Shown: piece by piece, positions 35,101 to 46,205 of the stretch
Layout: every line of letters starts with the position of its first letter
How positions within the stretch are numbered: the first letter of the stretch is position 1
Origin: Isoetes taiwanensis
Taxonomy: Eukaryota > Streptophyta > Lycopodiopsida > Isoetales > Isoetaceae
Assembly (NCBI GenBank): GCA_021234155.1
Contig: JAJEKV010000051.1
Span: 3,593,370 to 3,657,369 of the forward strand
Length of the DNA: 64,000 bases
Direction: 5' to 3'
The notes under the pieces: generated by a model
The model's input: only the letters and a program-made list of their open reading frames with translations
The model's database searches: none
What the model was told of the DNA's origin: nothing
Program-made: the position numbers and the translations under genes

Positions 35101-35838
35101 CCCAGCCACACCATAACTAACTTATTTTGTTCGTTTTCTTTACGCCAATGTTTAATTGCTTTTTTGTTTGGCGGGCTAAAAACAAATGTCAAAGGACATG
35201 GTGGTGGTCAGCGCTTAGTAAAATTTGCTTTGAACATTTCCATATTGGTTTTCTGGTAGCGGACACCAAAAAACCATGGTTCATTTCAACCACCTTGAGA
35301 ATGAAAAAGACTCCACCACTAGCGCTTTTCGGTTTCAGTTTGTTCTACAAAAATTGAGAGACCCACAGCGACAAGGGTATCGTATCTCATTATCGAAGCC
35401 CCAGTGGCTAATTAATAATTTAATTGATGGTTTTCGCCCGATTTGGATTCTAGATGCATTTTCGGGCTCGGGCACCCACGGCGGTTTGCGCCCTTAAGCA
35501 AAAAGGCGCAATGTTATCTCCGTCGACATACCCCGGGACAAAATAAGTTTCATCGGGGCGAGGATAAGCTCTTGTGAATCCTTTCACGATGAAAGCAGCC
35601 AGGAGCAAAAAGCGGTCTTTGGCGATGTGAAAGGCACATATCTGAAATCCGGCCTCCACTTACGGGAAGAAGAGATGAGGAGGTGGAGTTTGTCGATCTG
35701 GAACTGTGGTGCACGAGGCGAGAATCGGCGTACTGTACCATTGGAATCGGAAGGGGCGTCTACGCTATTATAACCTCGCCAAAAAGCCGGATCCTAAGGG
35801 GCACGAGAGTCACGTGAATTTGGGAAGAGCCACCTCTC

Positions 35839-35855
35839 GTATAAATTTATCTGAG
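35839..35855. repeat. Solitary TATAAATTTATC copy after the methyltransferase gene
   Basis: CGTATAAATTTATCTGAG has the same core as the two clusters. It lies 66 bases after the last open frame of the methyltransferase region. Confidence 0.85.
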
Positions 35856-36839
35856 ACCGGTATTTTAAATTAACTTTCATTGTAATCTATGTGCTAAGAA
35901 TTTTTATATATATTTTGATGAAGGTTTTCAAGCTGAAAACTTTGTCTCTTTAACAATGCTTAATTAGAACAATTCTTTTTTTTTGATTTATGATTTCACA
36001 CTCTTTCTCTTTTTCTATGTTTGATTTTCTTAGTACTTATATTAAGCTTGCAAAAAAAGACAAACTATATTTCCTTCTATTTTCAACAACAAATACTTAA
36101 TGAGTTTTTAAATTTAATGTCTCTCCTCAAAGCAAGCTTTCTTTTTTTTTTTTTTTTTAAAATGAAAAGGCTTCAAAAATGTTGCTTTTTGGGGTATTTT
36201 TGAATGCTATTTGCTCAACATTCTATTTTGCTCCCTATTTTGTCCATTTTTTTCAAGTTTCCAATTTTTAGAAAGGAATCTTTCAAACGCACTTCTTAAA
36301 TAAGTGCGTTTCATTTTAAACTCTGTTCTTTTAAACCACGTTTGCCGGACATTCTGAGGGGGCCGACATTATTCACTTTGGTCCTCTTAAGCTGTGGAAA
36401 ACAAGCAAGAATGAGACAAAGAAAAAAAAAACCTAAAATGCTGGAAACAATTATATAAATGAAAGTGAAACGAACTTTGATCATCCCATCAATCCCTTTT
36501 CTTTTGTTCGCTATGTGCACCAGCAATCTCTCTTTTATAAAAACACAGATAACCTATGTCAAAACAGTCTGATAAACCTCATGGTTGGAATCTATTCAAC
36601 TATGTTGCTAAAATTCCTCCCTTACTTGCCCAACGTTGGCAGCCTTAAGATATATTGCCGGGAATAAGAAAGTGGGGAGTAACTTGTGGCATGTACCTGT
36701 GATCCTGCTTCCTGAATGTTAAAGCATCATTCACGGTGGCAATTCAAGAAATGCATCCACTACTTACATGGCAAAAATAAAGGTATCTTTGTTCCATCTC
36801 CCGCCTACTACTTCCAATGTATCATCGATTTTCGCCAAA
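35856..36839. other. AT-rich spacer between methyltransferase and PPR genes
   Basis: T-rich runs (36140-36160) and A-runs (36421-36430), no recognisable gene. The part from about 36560 to 36839 would be the 3' flank of the minus-strand PPR gene. Confidence 0.45.
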
Positions 36840-38657
36840 TCAATTTATCTTGACATCTGCCAAGTATAGCATAAGCGGTTGACAGCAATATAATAGCTGC
36901 ATCATTATAAGGATCAAGTTGAGTGCTTGTTCTGCAGCATGTTCTGCTATATTCACATTTACATGGAGTTTACATGCACCAAGAAGAGCTAACCATATCA
37001 TGCTACCAGGTTGAAATGGCATTGACATTATAAAATCTTCTGCTTCATCAAGCCAGCCTGCATTGCCCAAAACATCTACAATGCAAACATAATGGTGCTG
37101 TGGTGCTAGTGCAGTTCCAGAATTATGACTAAGCATAGTAAAATAGTGGCAGCCTTCCGTCATGCGGCCCACATGACTGCATACAGAAAGAACAGATACA
37201 AAGGTGACACTGTCTAGATTGAACCCACTTTGGTGCATTACGGGAAGGATACCAAACACTTCCATACCATCTCCATGCTGGGCATATCCAGCAATTAGTA
37301 TGTTCCACATGATGTCATTCTTTCTAGCAAACAGTTCAAAAACTTGGCACGCCGCTTCCATGTTACCACATTTGGCATACATATCAACAGTTGCACTTCC
37401 AACACTAATATCATTTCTGTAATTACTGTTTAGAATATATGAGTGAATTCTTCTTCCATCTTCCAAAGCTGCAGGTTTTGTACAAGCACCAAGAGCAGCC
37501 AAAAGAGTGACCTCATTTGGTAACTTTCCTTCACCACACATTGTCCAAAATAGCTTCACAGCTTCTTTACCATTACCATCACCAGCATATCCTGCAATCA
37601 TTGCACTCCATGGGACCACATCCAGCATCCTCATCCTGTCAAAGACATAAGCAGCATCCTTTATTTTATCACATTTTCACGTACATATCGACAAGGCACT
37701 GCCCACAAAGATGTCTTTATCTAAACCAAATTCTGCAGCAAGAGGTGAAAATATTTTCACTTTTCAAGCGATGTTGTCCTGGCACAGGCAGTTAGGCAAC
37801 TAATGAAGGTCACCTTGTCTGGTTTCATATGCTCCTCCTGGGATTGCTTAAAAGCCAAAGTGCTCCTTCATCATCACCATGTAGAACATGTCAGAAATAA
37901 ATGCATTCCATGTTGCAACATTTCTCCCCGAGCTTCTCTTAAAAACCTGAGAAGCTGCTTCTAGATTCCCACATTTGGCATACATGTCAATGAGCGTGCA
38001 CTCCCAGGGAATTATTTAAGCACTTGGATATAATTATACATCCATGTACCCATTTCCCATAATCCAGAAACGTCATTTTAGTAGATGCAGCAAGGATGCT
38101 AAAAAAGGTGACCACATCTGGCGTTATATGCCCCTGCTGCATGTGCATAAAAATTTGAAAGGCCTTCTTTCCATCGCCAAGTTGAGCATACCCTGCAATC
38201 ATTGTTGTCCATGAGACTTCATTGAGAACATGCATTATATTAAAAACCTTGCAACCATCTTCCAGCGATCCACATTTGATGTTGAGATCAATAAGCTTAC
38301 TGGCAATAAATGCATCCGAACTATATTGTGTCTTCATTATACATGCATGAACCTGCTTGTCCTGTGCAAGAATTCCTAGATCTGTAGAGGCATTGAGTAT
38401 GCAAATGAGAGTGACCTTATCTGGCCTTATTCCTTCCAGCTGCATTAGCCAAAATAGGCACAAATCTGGACACTATTGTTGCTAGGATTTCTACGTGGAT
38501 GATCAAACTGACCTTTGATTTTAGCAGAGCTGCGTGGTTTCGTATTTGAAATTGAATCCTCCAGGACTCCATCCCACCAACACCACCTATTTAATTCTGC
38601 TAAGCCTCCATTTACATATACCATACGTGCCCTTCTCAAGCATATGGTTGAAAACAC
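36840..38657 (-). pseudogene. PLS-type pentatricopeptide-repeat protein, frameshifted
   Basis: Three minus-strand frames form one PPR gene. Frame 38657-38445 gives a possible N-terminus (MFSTICLRRARMVYVNGGLA). Frame 38463-37987 (158 codons) holds about four repeats with GIRPDKVTL, HACIMKTQYSSDAF and NEVSWTTMIAGYAQLGDGKK. Frame 37634-36840 (264 codons) continues with VPWSAMIAGYAG, PNEVTLLAALGAC, SVGSATVDMYAKCGNMEAAC and NIMWNILIAGY-like text. It ends in an E-type region (MIWLALLGACKLHVNVNIAE) without a DYW domain. Between 37987 and 37634 repeat-like text persists in broken frames. In plants these proteins bind organellar RNA for editing or processing. Usual length would be 500-900 residues; at least two frameshifts interrupt this copy. 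No intron is needed. Confidence 0.9.
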
Positions 38658-40250
38658 TACCAGATTATCTACATCACGTATTCACAACACATGTCCCAAA
38701 AAACTTGATTTTACACATAGAGCTTCACATAACACTATTGATACTCTTCTAACGTCAAACAAGAGCTTCTCCAGGTTGAAACAAAAACCCTGCTAACTTG
38801 CATAGCTTCGGCTCCATAAAAACAAGGAAACTCTCAATCCCGGCATTCACCACTAACACCAGTTTTTGCATCAACATTTAGAGACTAGAATATCAAACTG
38901 CATACCAGAAGCGAAGCCATGAAGCCATGAAAGAGATCAACGAAGATCTTGAGCCCTATATTCCTCACCCTCGCTGCGGAGTTACAATGTGGGATTTGAA
39001 CCCACAGGCACTAAAGCCTCAAATTAAAATAACAGAGAGAGGAAGCAGTCTATATCTGCATAAACAACACAAAATCAGACGAAACACAACATCCCGAGGC
39101 CTCCTCGATACTGCGCATGAGACTCCATGCAATCTGTTGCCGGAATCCAGATCCCTATACCAAAATGGACATAGGGACAAAATAGACTTGGTCGTAGGAA
39201 GCCATGGTCGGAAGCCCTGTGTTGAAGCCCGTCTCACCACAACCCTCGCTGGAATATGTCGCCGCCCCTGCCCAAGAAAAAAAGCAGTGTGCACCGGTTT
39301 CCCGGTGAACACAATTCCTCTCCATCAACAGGGGCAACCGAGCATTTACAGCCTATGATGGGTTTTTAGCAGTCATGGCATATTCTAGGTATATATTGGC
39401 ATATACCTAGCATATGCCACAAACCCACCTCAACAAGGGCTTGCCCCCTTAGGGGCAATCAAAAATGATCAATAGAAACCCATGTCCTGAAATTGCAATG
39501 GGTGCCAAAAGCAATATTTGGCACATCGGATACAACTAAATAGCAAATATACAAATGATGTATAATGATAGTCTTTGGAAGAACCTAAAGCGTAAAGAAT
39601 GACTTCAAGAACACGGCAAAGCGCAACTTGCCAAATAAGACATGTGTGCGTCAAATAATGCGATACAGCGCATTTTGAAAACAATATGGGGAATAAAAAG
39701 AAGCGTCGGTGTTAAATGAGAGGTTAGAAGGAAAGAAATACCACATGCCCATGAATAGATGTCATAATAGGAATAGTACGGTTAAAAATAAGGGAGGAGG
39801 TTGAGGGGAAGGGGCGGATATGTCGGCGCAATCTAGAGGAAGGGCAAATTGGATCATATCGTGGATCAAACAAAAAGGAATTTGAAGTCGGAAGAAAAGT
39901 ATGATGGTTATGCACAAGCAGTTTAGGTCGAATGTGAGGCCGAAGTCAAAGGTGAGGTTATGGCCAAGGAAAAAAGAAATAAAAGGTCAATAGAAATTTG
40001 AGATCGGTTGAGTGCCAAGAGGTTAGTCATATGGTAGAATGAGAAAAGAAAAGGACAAGTGAAAATATAATCCTATATTATAAAACCGTGGCGTCGATTA
40101 AATGCTTGCCCGTCGGCCGGTAGAGATCGCGCCAATGTCCTTGCCCTACATTTGGAATGGCCCAGTTGTCGCTTATATCAATGGCCCATATTGTGCCCCG
40201 TGACATTAAAATTGTCAATGAAAGGGTTTTTAAATGTAACATTTCAACAT
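38658..40250. other. Intergenic sequence
   Basis: A T-arm-like hairpin (TGTGGGATTTGAACCCACA, 38989-39007) lies here, identical in core to one at 30419. At 39400-39455 a phrase with CATATGCCACAAAC and CCCCTTAGGGGCAA resembles 29866-29925. No gene recognised; overlapping frames at 38927-39358 occur on both strands. Confidence 0.4.
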
Positions 40251-40257
40251 TCATTTC

Positions 40258-40976
40258 GTGACCATCTTTGGCATTCGTTGGATGCAAAAGTTACCTGATG
40301 GGAAAGAAAGAAATCTTTGGCATATTATCCCTAAATGCTCCGTCGTAGGTAATCCGCTGGGCATCCCGGATCCCCGAAGGTATGAATCCCAAATAGCCTG
40401 TCCGTCTGCCTCCTCTTCCTCGATCGATCTGCCCGTCAAATACATCCTGCGTTCCTCAGGGATTCAAGCGATTTTTTTCAATAAAATCTAAGACCTTCGG
40501 TCGATTTGCTTGGTTCTAAAGGTTAACCAATTTCTTAACGGTTCCCGGCCGGATAAAAGCGAACCCAATGAAGAATTAGATGCGGCCAGTTGGGCTGTGG
40601 CAATAGGCGGAGACAACGAGTATTTTTCACATCACGAAGATCATATCTATTACGGCAAGCTTCACCACTTCCAAGGGCAATGGGGTTTTGCCTCAAAGGA
40701 AATCTTGAATCAGCGAATTTTCTGAGGCGATGGCGGGCGTTTGAAAGTTACGGCTAAAATATGATTAGAGATAGTCGTTTTAAGGAGATTAGTTTCTGTT
40801 TTTCTAGAACATCACGATCTGAAATTTCTAGAGCTCAATCTACTATTGCAAATGCATTATATCTCATAAGCCGAGGGGACAAAGCGATTATATTACGAAC
40901 TATTATATGGATCCATTTAGCAAGACTCAGAGACCTTCATACTTTTCGAGAATCATCTTATACGCGTTGTGGCTAA
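40258..40976 (+). other. Exon-like coding frames, family not recognised
   Basis: Three plus-strand frames follow each other. 40258-40491 includes RWMQKLPDGKERNLWHIIP. 40510-40725 includes EELDAASWAVAIGGDNEYFS and HHEDHIYYGKLHHFQGQWGF. 40761-40976 includes ALYLISRGDKAIILRTIIW and HLARLRDLHTFRESSYT. Their composition (aromatic and acidic residues, few repeats) is that of a folded protein, and the spacing suggests one gene with small frameshifts. I know no family with these motifs. Flanks give no signal, and a chance origin cannot be excluded. Confidence 0.35.
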
Positions 40977-41442
40977 TATTGAGGTAAATACTCCTTGAAT
41001 TAGGTTAGATATAGCTGTAGTGTAATTTTTGTAAACTTACAGGGATTATATAAGAAAGGGGCTCGAAATATTGCCGTAGTTTCTTCATCAGAAGACAATG
41101 CGCCTGTGTATCTTTGGTGTTGCTAAAGCATGTTAGGAAATTTTTTTGTTCATTTTGTAGCACTTTAAATTTTGTAGCCCGGTGCATTTCATTCGGAAGT
41201 GTAGTTTTTCACACTGCCCCTTCTTATTACCTACGACCAGATAGATGCATATTGGCGGGGGCTGGCATATGGATGTAGCTGAAGCAACCATAGGAAGACT
41301 GAGAGCTGTGCGCTTTGGATTCATATAATGTCATCTGTTTTGTGCAGCAAAGCTTTCCCTTTATTTGTTGTTTCATGGGGTACCAAGAAGAACTGTTATA
41401 CTTTACAGTTCAGCCTTACTTATCCTTCAGCAAATTATTATA
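40977..41442. other. Spacer, nothing recognised
   Basis: AT-rich with short frames only. TTTTGTGCAG near 41347 looks like a splice acceptor but leads to no known exon. Confidence 0.35.
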
Positions 41443-41548
41443 CAAAGCATTGCACAACTGCCATTTTCAAAGTCATGTAGCAGGCAATGAAATGTCAAAG
41501 CATTGCACGACTGCCATTTTCAAAGTCATGTAGCAGGCAATGAAATGT
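41443..41548. repeat. 53-bp tandem duplication
   Basis: Units start at 41443 and 41496 and differ by one base. No coding context. Confidence 0.92.
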
Positions 41549-44104
41549 ATTGTGGAGATGTTTGCACCTATAGAAGCTATGTGTATCAGTTGATTCTTGA
41601 TATAACACGGAGGAGCTATTTGTTGATTGTAATGCAGGTGTAATAATTACTGGAATTTAGCTTTTGTCCTATTCTTCTGGGGTGAGGCTGCAATACTATT
41701 TTATCATTTATGCCACTGTTTCCACTTCTGAAAGCGCCTATGGGAAGGAAGTTGACATTTTTTAATTTTGACCCGGTGAAACCCCTATCACCCGGTTCTT
41801 CCATGCCAAGGTAGAATGGCACTTGGGAGAACCAAACATACTGTGGCGGTGTCGAATTTGCAGTGCCAGAAGAAGATGTCAAAAGAAGAATCCTTTTCAT
41901 TAAAATGTGAGGGGGACTTTCTTCATCGTATGTGTTACCTGCCCTTTCTCTCTCTATAACCCTTTTCTCAGCTCTGCCATTGCAGGTAAAAACTGCTTGG
42001 AACGATTCTAGCTTGGTATCTCTCAGCTCCTTCATTGCAGGGAAGAAAATGCTTGGTTTGGACAAAGGATTTTTTCTTTCGGCTCTGATAGGAAGCTCGA
42101 CTCCATCAAAGAGTCTTGATTTAAATGTCTTTGGGGCGTTTTGCATTTTAAAACTCATTCGTAACTGTATTTTAACTAAGTTAGGAGACAAACATAATCA
42201 ACTACTAATGTTTTTCATGCTTGAACTGCCTTGGTATAATCACATAAAAAGCCCACCAACAGTGGGCAATTTTCTAGTAACTATATAAAATGACATATTG
42301 CTAGTAAAGCTAGTCCCGTACAGATGATCTGCAATAAAAAAGCAAAAAGAGATAATGTACATGTGAAATGAAAGGAAAACAAATGATTCGGTAGAGTGAC
42401 ATATTGTAAGGAAAGCATGAAACAAATGCAACAAGAAAATAACCATGTACAAGGTGCCAAAAATATATATGAGCCAAAAAATACCTGTTGGAAATTGTAT
42501 GGCTTCACCTAAAAATGAAGAAGGGAGCTGTCTAAGTGTCGTCCCCAGTGGGGGCCCGGGGTGATAGGCTTAGAGTGAAATACGACAATGGTCAAAGTGC
42601 AGAAATTGATCATCCAACTAACAAAATGCAGTTGATGAATGTAAAACTCGAAGCCAAGTCAAGTTCAAAGAAAGGCGGGGTCGAGGTGAAGGCTGAGGTC
42701 GGATCCAAGTGTGTGGTTTCAACATTGAGAAAGAAGGAAAAAGAAGAGGAATGTTAGATATAGAAGACCTAATAGAAGCCAAATAATAGAAGCCAGATGA
42801 TATAAAACATGGAGAATGCATAATTTTAAAAAAGGTGGAGTTTAAAAGGCATAATTCAGAATGAGCATCCCAAGATTCTCCTACAAGTATACAAGACGGG
42901 GTTATACCAAAAGTACAATGCAAATCAGAATTGACCTAATATAGTGTCCATTCCACAAAAAACTCAATGTAGTGCCCATGTCGGTGAAAAAACTCAATGT
43001 CTTTGCTATCTGAGATAAAACTGCATAATAATATGAGTCCAACTGTTGAAAATCAAGATTCATTACTGCATAGTAATATGAGTGCAACTGTAGAGGCATG
43101 AATGAATTGAATAAATGAATGGAGCACCACAAGAGTTAGAAATTTGCAACATTGGCAAACCAAAGCGTTTGTAGTTAGTGGAGGATAAGACAACACAAGC
43201 TGTACATTAGGAAATAAAAATTCCTGTTAAAAAAATACCACAAGAACACTAGAATCACAAACGCAAAGCTGGGGATTGAGAAACACAGGGAATGATGGCA
43301 AAGGGCTCAGTGAAAGAAAAGGTTCTAATGCATACTTCCACCGCTAAGGAATTGATAGATGGGATGGGAAGAGTGGATGAAGCTCCCCATAAAAACCAAT
43401 GACAATGGAAGAAACCTATGGATGAAAGAATCTTAACTCGAAATACAAAAATCCACTAGATGAAGTCCAAAATCAAGATAAATCTGGAAAATTAAATAAA
43501 CAAGTGCTGCAGGAATTGGAAAGGAGGAAGGGAAAATCGAATGTCCTTGAAATTAGAAGAATAATGGCAATATATAGCTGAACAAAATGTAGCAGCATAT
43601 CAAAAAAACATGGCAAGAAAAGCAAGACCAAAATACGCATCAACAAACGTAGCATGCATGGAAAATAAAATGTCGAGCAATGCAACACCAATATAGCTCA
43701 CCCGCCCTCTGAGAAGAACATAAGATGAAAAATGCACCATACAAGCATCAAAAGGAAAAAGTGATGGATGTTAATGAAGTGCAGCGAGATAGAAGTCCAA
43801 CAAAATGTAAATCTAAGCACAAGTTTAGATGCAAAAAATGCCAAATGCATAACGGCAAGGAGATGTATTAGGCACAAATGCAAAGCCAAATGCAAGTCTA
43901 CAGGCAAAAACGGTAACTCGTGACATGTATGTAGGCAATTTGGTCTTTCAAGGGAGCCAGATAACCAAGTGAAGAAAATTAGCAAATTAAAAACACAATG
44001 ACCCGAAACGTAACATATTGTTTGCGTGGTACATATGGTTTGCGATAATAAAGGAAAAGAGGTAAGGTATAGGCTAAATGAAAAATGAAAATACAGTGAG
44101 AAAT

Positions 44105-44336
44105 CCATCAACAAAGCCAAATGCAAATAGAAAACTGCAACATACGTATAAGAAAATTAGCTAGAAAGACAGAAATGATGTCAACCGAGTTGAGCAAATG
44201 GAGCAGTTTTCAAGGACATATTGTTAGTATATAAACCATCAACAAAGCCAAATGCAAATAGAAAACTGCAACATACGTATAAGAAAATTAGCCAGAAAGA
44301 CAGAAATGATGGCAACCGAGTTGAGCAAATGGAGCA
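44105..44336. repeat. 101-bp direct repeat, period 131
   Basis: The stretches at 44105-44205 and 44236-44336 are almost identical (two or three differences). Confidence 0.92.
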
Positions 44337-45440
44337 CTCTAGAAAAATAGGTGTAAAAGTTGTATGTCCAAGTATGCAAAAGGAACCTATCACCGCGAGC
44401 TGAAAAAATATCATAAAAATCCTTTCATTGTAAAAATCAAAAGCCAAAAAGAAATGCCCAAAAATAGGTACTACTCTGACATAGAATTTAAAAATTAATT
44501 ACGAGGCCGCGTAGAAAAACAAAGGAATACATCAATACGGTGGTCAATGGGTTGAAGACAAAAAAAAGAAAACTACATGAACATCTTCCATAAACAATTG
44601 ATAAAGAGATCAAACTGACGAGAGAGAGAAATGAGAAAATTAAGCCAAATTGATGCGGATAACCCTTGGTCTTAGTCAGAAACAAAAACCAAAGTAGTTG
44701 CTCCAGCCATGTGGTAATAGCATAATTCGCCTTCTAAGGTATCTAAACAAGCTTATAACAACATTTTGCAACCCTTCAAAAATGATGAACTTCACAAGTA
44801 AAGATCATATTGCTGCTCCTAACGATGTGGGTCTTAATAATAAAAACTAAATAACAAAACTGCAGAAATGGAAAACCCCAGCATAAGGCCAAAACTCTGT
44901 AACCAAATTGTAAAAACCATGTTATAAGATAATGTTCCAACATGATTAATAACAATTCCAAGAAAACCTTGGGTTAGAAATGATGAATGCACAACAAAAA
45001 TGAAGCCATAAAAGGCCCAAACAATATCAAAGGGGTCATCAAGCTGCTAAAATGACATGGTGAATTATACTTTCTTAAATGCATCAATTTTACAAGACCT
45101 TTGTGAGGAGTAACCAAACTAGAAATACTAAGGAAATGATAGCATAGGAAGCTATTTAAGTACAAAAACACGAGCGTTATCGAGGGAAATTGGTAGGAGC
45201 GGATGAGTATGATATCATAGCGAGCAGTCTAAGCAGAAAATCACGTCCCAAGAAGTGCTAATGGCCAAGCAAGTCCATTCTGAAATGCGACGTCCTAAGG
45301 ATTGCAAGTGGCTAAGCAAGTTAATTTCAAACAATGCAGTGAATTACATGGTTACAATATGAGTACAAATCATATCTACTAGACCTTTGGCACAAGAAGG
45401 CCATTTACATTATCACAAGAAGGGACATTATTAGCAGATA

Positions 45441-45583
45441 GGTATGGGGCCAGCAAGCAAAGTACAAAGGGACTTTCTTGAAATAATTGGTAAGCAAAGG
45501 ACAATCGATTGGCGAGAGAGAGGTATGAGGCCAGGAAGCAAAGTACAATGGAAATAATTGGTAAGCAAAGGACAATCGATTGG
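45441..45583. repeat. 60-70-bp direct repeat, period about 80
   Basis: 45441-45512 and 45522-45583 share the same text apart from a 10-base deletion in the second copy. Confidence 0.9.
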
Positions 45584-45893
45584 TTAGAAATAAGTGTCAT
45601 CCAGTATTAGAAATTAATATTGTGTGAGGACATGGCATATTGTGAACAAAATCTGTGGTATTTTATTTTGAATGAAGAGAAATCACGGGCATATATCACG
45701 AAGAAGGAAAAAAGGAAGCACATAAAAAGCACATCGGTGAATCGATTTTTGAAAGTGTCTGAGATCAGTTAGGGGTAGGACTTTGGATTGATGGAAGAGA
45801 GATGTGCAGCCAAGGGCAGGTGAATCTGACAACGTAACCTTAGGGACCTGGAAATTTCCGTGGATTTCAGTGTCGTTTTTTTCCAGGTAACTT

Positions 45894-46205
45894 TTGGGTC
45901 TATTTTTTGGTGGCGATCTGGTGGCGCCGCCAAACAAGGTTTTGAGCCAGGAAGCTTTCCCAAGAACGGTGAACGAGTTTCTCTGCAGGAGCGAGCTTTG
46001 CCATGAGGGGGCTTCCGCAACAAGGCTTTGCATAGCAGGGGCTTTGTTCATTTCGGCTCTTTTGGCGTTGCTAGCGATGATGGGGCTGCTACTCCCGATT
46101 TATCTCTTTTTGCCATGCAAATCTACATTATTGATCCCATTTCGCCCGGATCTTGGAGCAAAGCTCTTGTGTAGAGTATTAGACACTGGATTTGCCACTG
46201 TTTGA
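45894..46205 (+). other. Open frame with a hydrophobic segment
   Basis: A 103-codon frame has a central stretch of about 30 hydrophobic residues (LCIAGALFISALLALLAMMG and on), which could span a membrane, between polar flanks. No family is recognised, and an overlapping minus-strand frame of 122 codons exists (45683-46051). It could be a small membrane protein, one exon, or chance. Confidence 0.25.

Larger units (their letters stand above)
32890..35773 (+). pseudogene. ParB-like segment fused to a beta-class N4/N6 DNA methyltransferase, multi-exon, frameshifted
   Basis: Plus-strand coding blocks lie in order. (1) 33050-33198 reads DGVRVLQVRKLYAAHVAILK, then MRRNPHAHVSPLVVMVG; after a shift, 33232-33540 reads VLGGTHSYKARKEL, AHIYVGV and LRLKMSLIDKIRFMQGI. 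This resembles a ParB/sulfiredoxin-type N-terminal domain (L...HV..LK...NP...PL.V...; Y.VLGG.HS..A..EL). (2) Linker blocks lie at about 33545-33608, 34150-34260 and 34320-34487, with donor-like junctions CAA|GTAAGT and TTTGG|GTAAGT. (3) ADIPYGF at 34772-34792 fits methylase motif IV (DPPY type). (4) About 35180-35290 reads ALSKICFEHFHIGFLVAD. (5) 35276-35476 reads FRFQFVLQKLRDPQRQGYRI, SLSKPQWLINNLI and LDAFSGSGT (motif I, 35450-35476), then in another frame NVISVDIPRDKISFIGARIS. Motif IV before motif I is the beta-class order (Pfam N6_N4_Mtase). Such enzymes methylate adenine-N6 or cytosine-N4. Four or more frameshifts make this copy non-functional as written. Confidence 0.65.
41549..45893. 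other. Long AT- and purine-rich stretch with local duplications
   Basis: Open frames up to 191 codons (41616-42191, minus) show no known motif. Many minus-strand frames at 42.2-45.6 kb are Phe/Leu/Ser/Cys-rich, as expected when A-rich plus-strand DNA is read backwards. Two clear tandem duplications lie within it (44105-44336 and 45441-45583). I see no gene. Confidence 0.45.

Noticed and set aside
41240-41330. A peptidase-like phrase (CILAGAGI) suggesting a mitochondrial processing peptidase exon
   Set aside because: Only a handful of residues match by chance and the flanking frames contain stops without any further family motif.
41616-42191. 191-codon minus-strand open frame, the longest in the middle of the window
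   Set aside because: Composition is not protein-like and no domain or neighbouring exon supports it; I leave it as part of the intergenic stretch.
42240-45600. Many minus-strand frames rich in Phe, Leu, Ser and Cys that look like membrane proteins
   Set aside because: They are the complement of A-rich, low-complexity plus-strand DNA; the residues follow from base composition.
45683-46051. 122-codon minus frame opposite the 45894-46205 frame
   Set aside because: No recognisable motif; both strands are open by chance over the same GC-richer stretch, and only one, if any, can be real.
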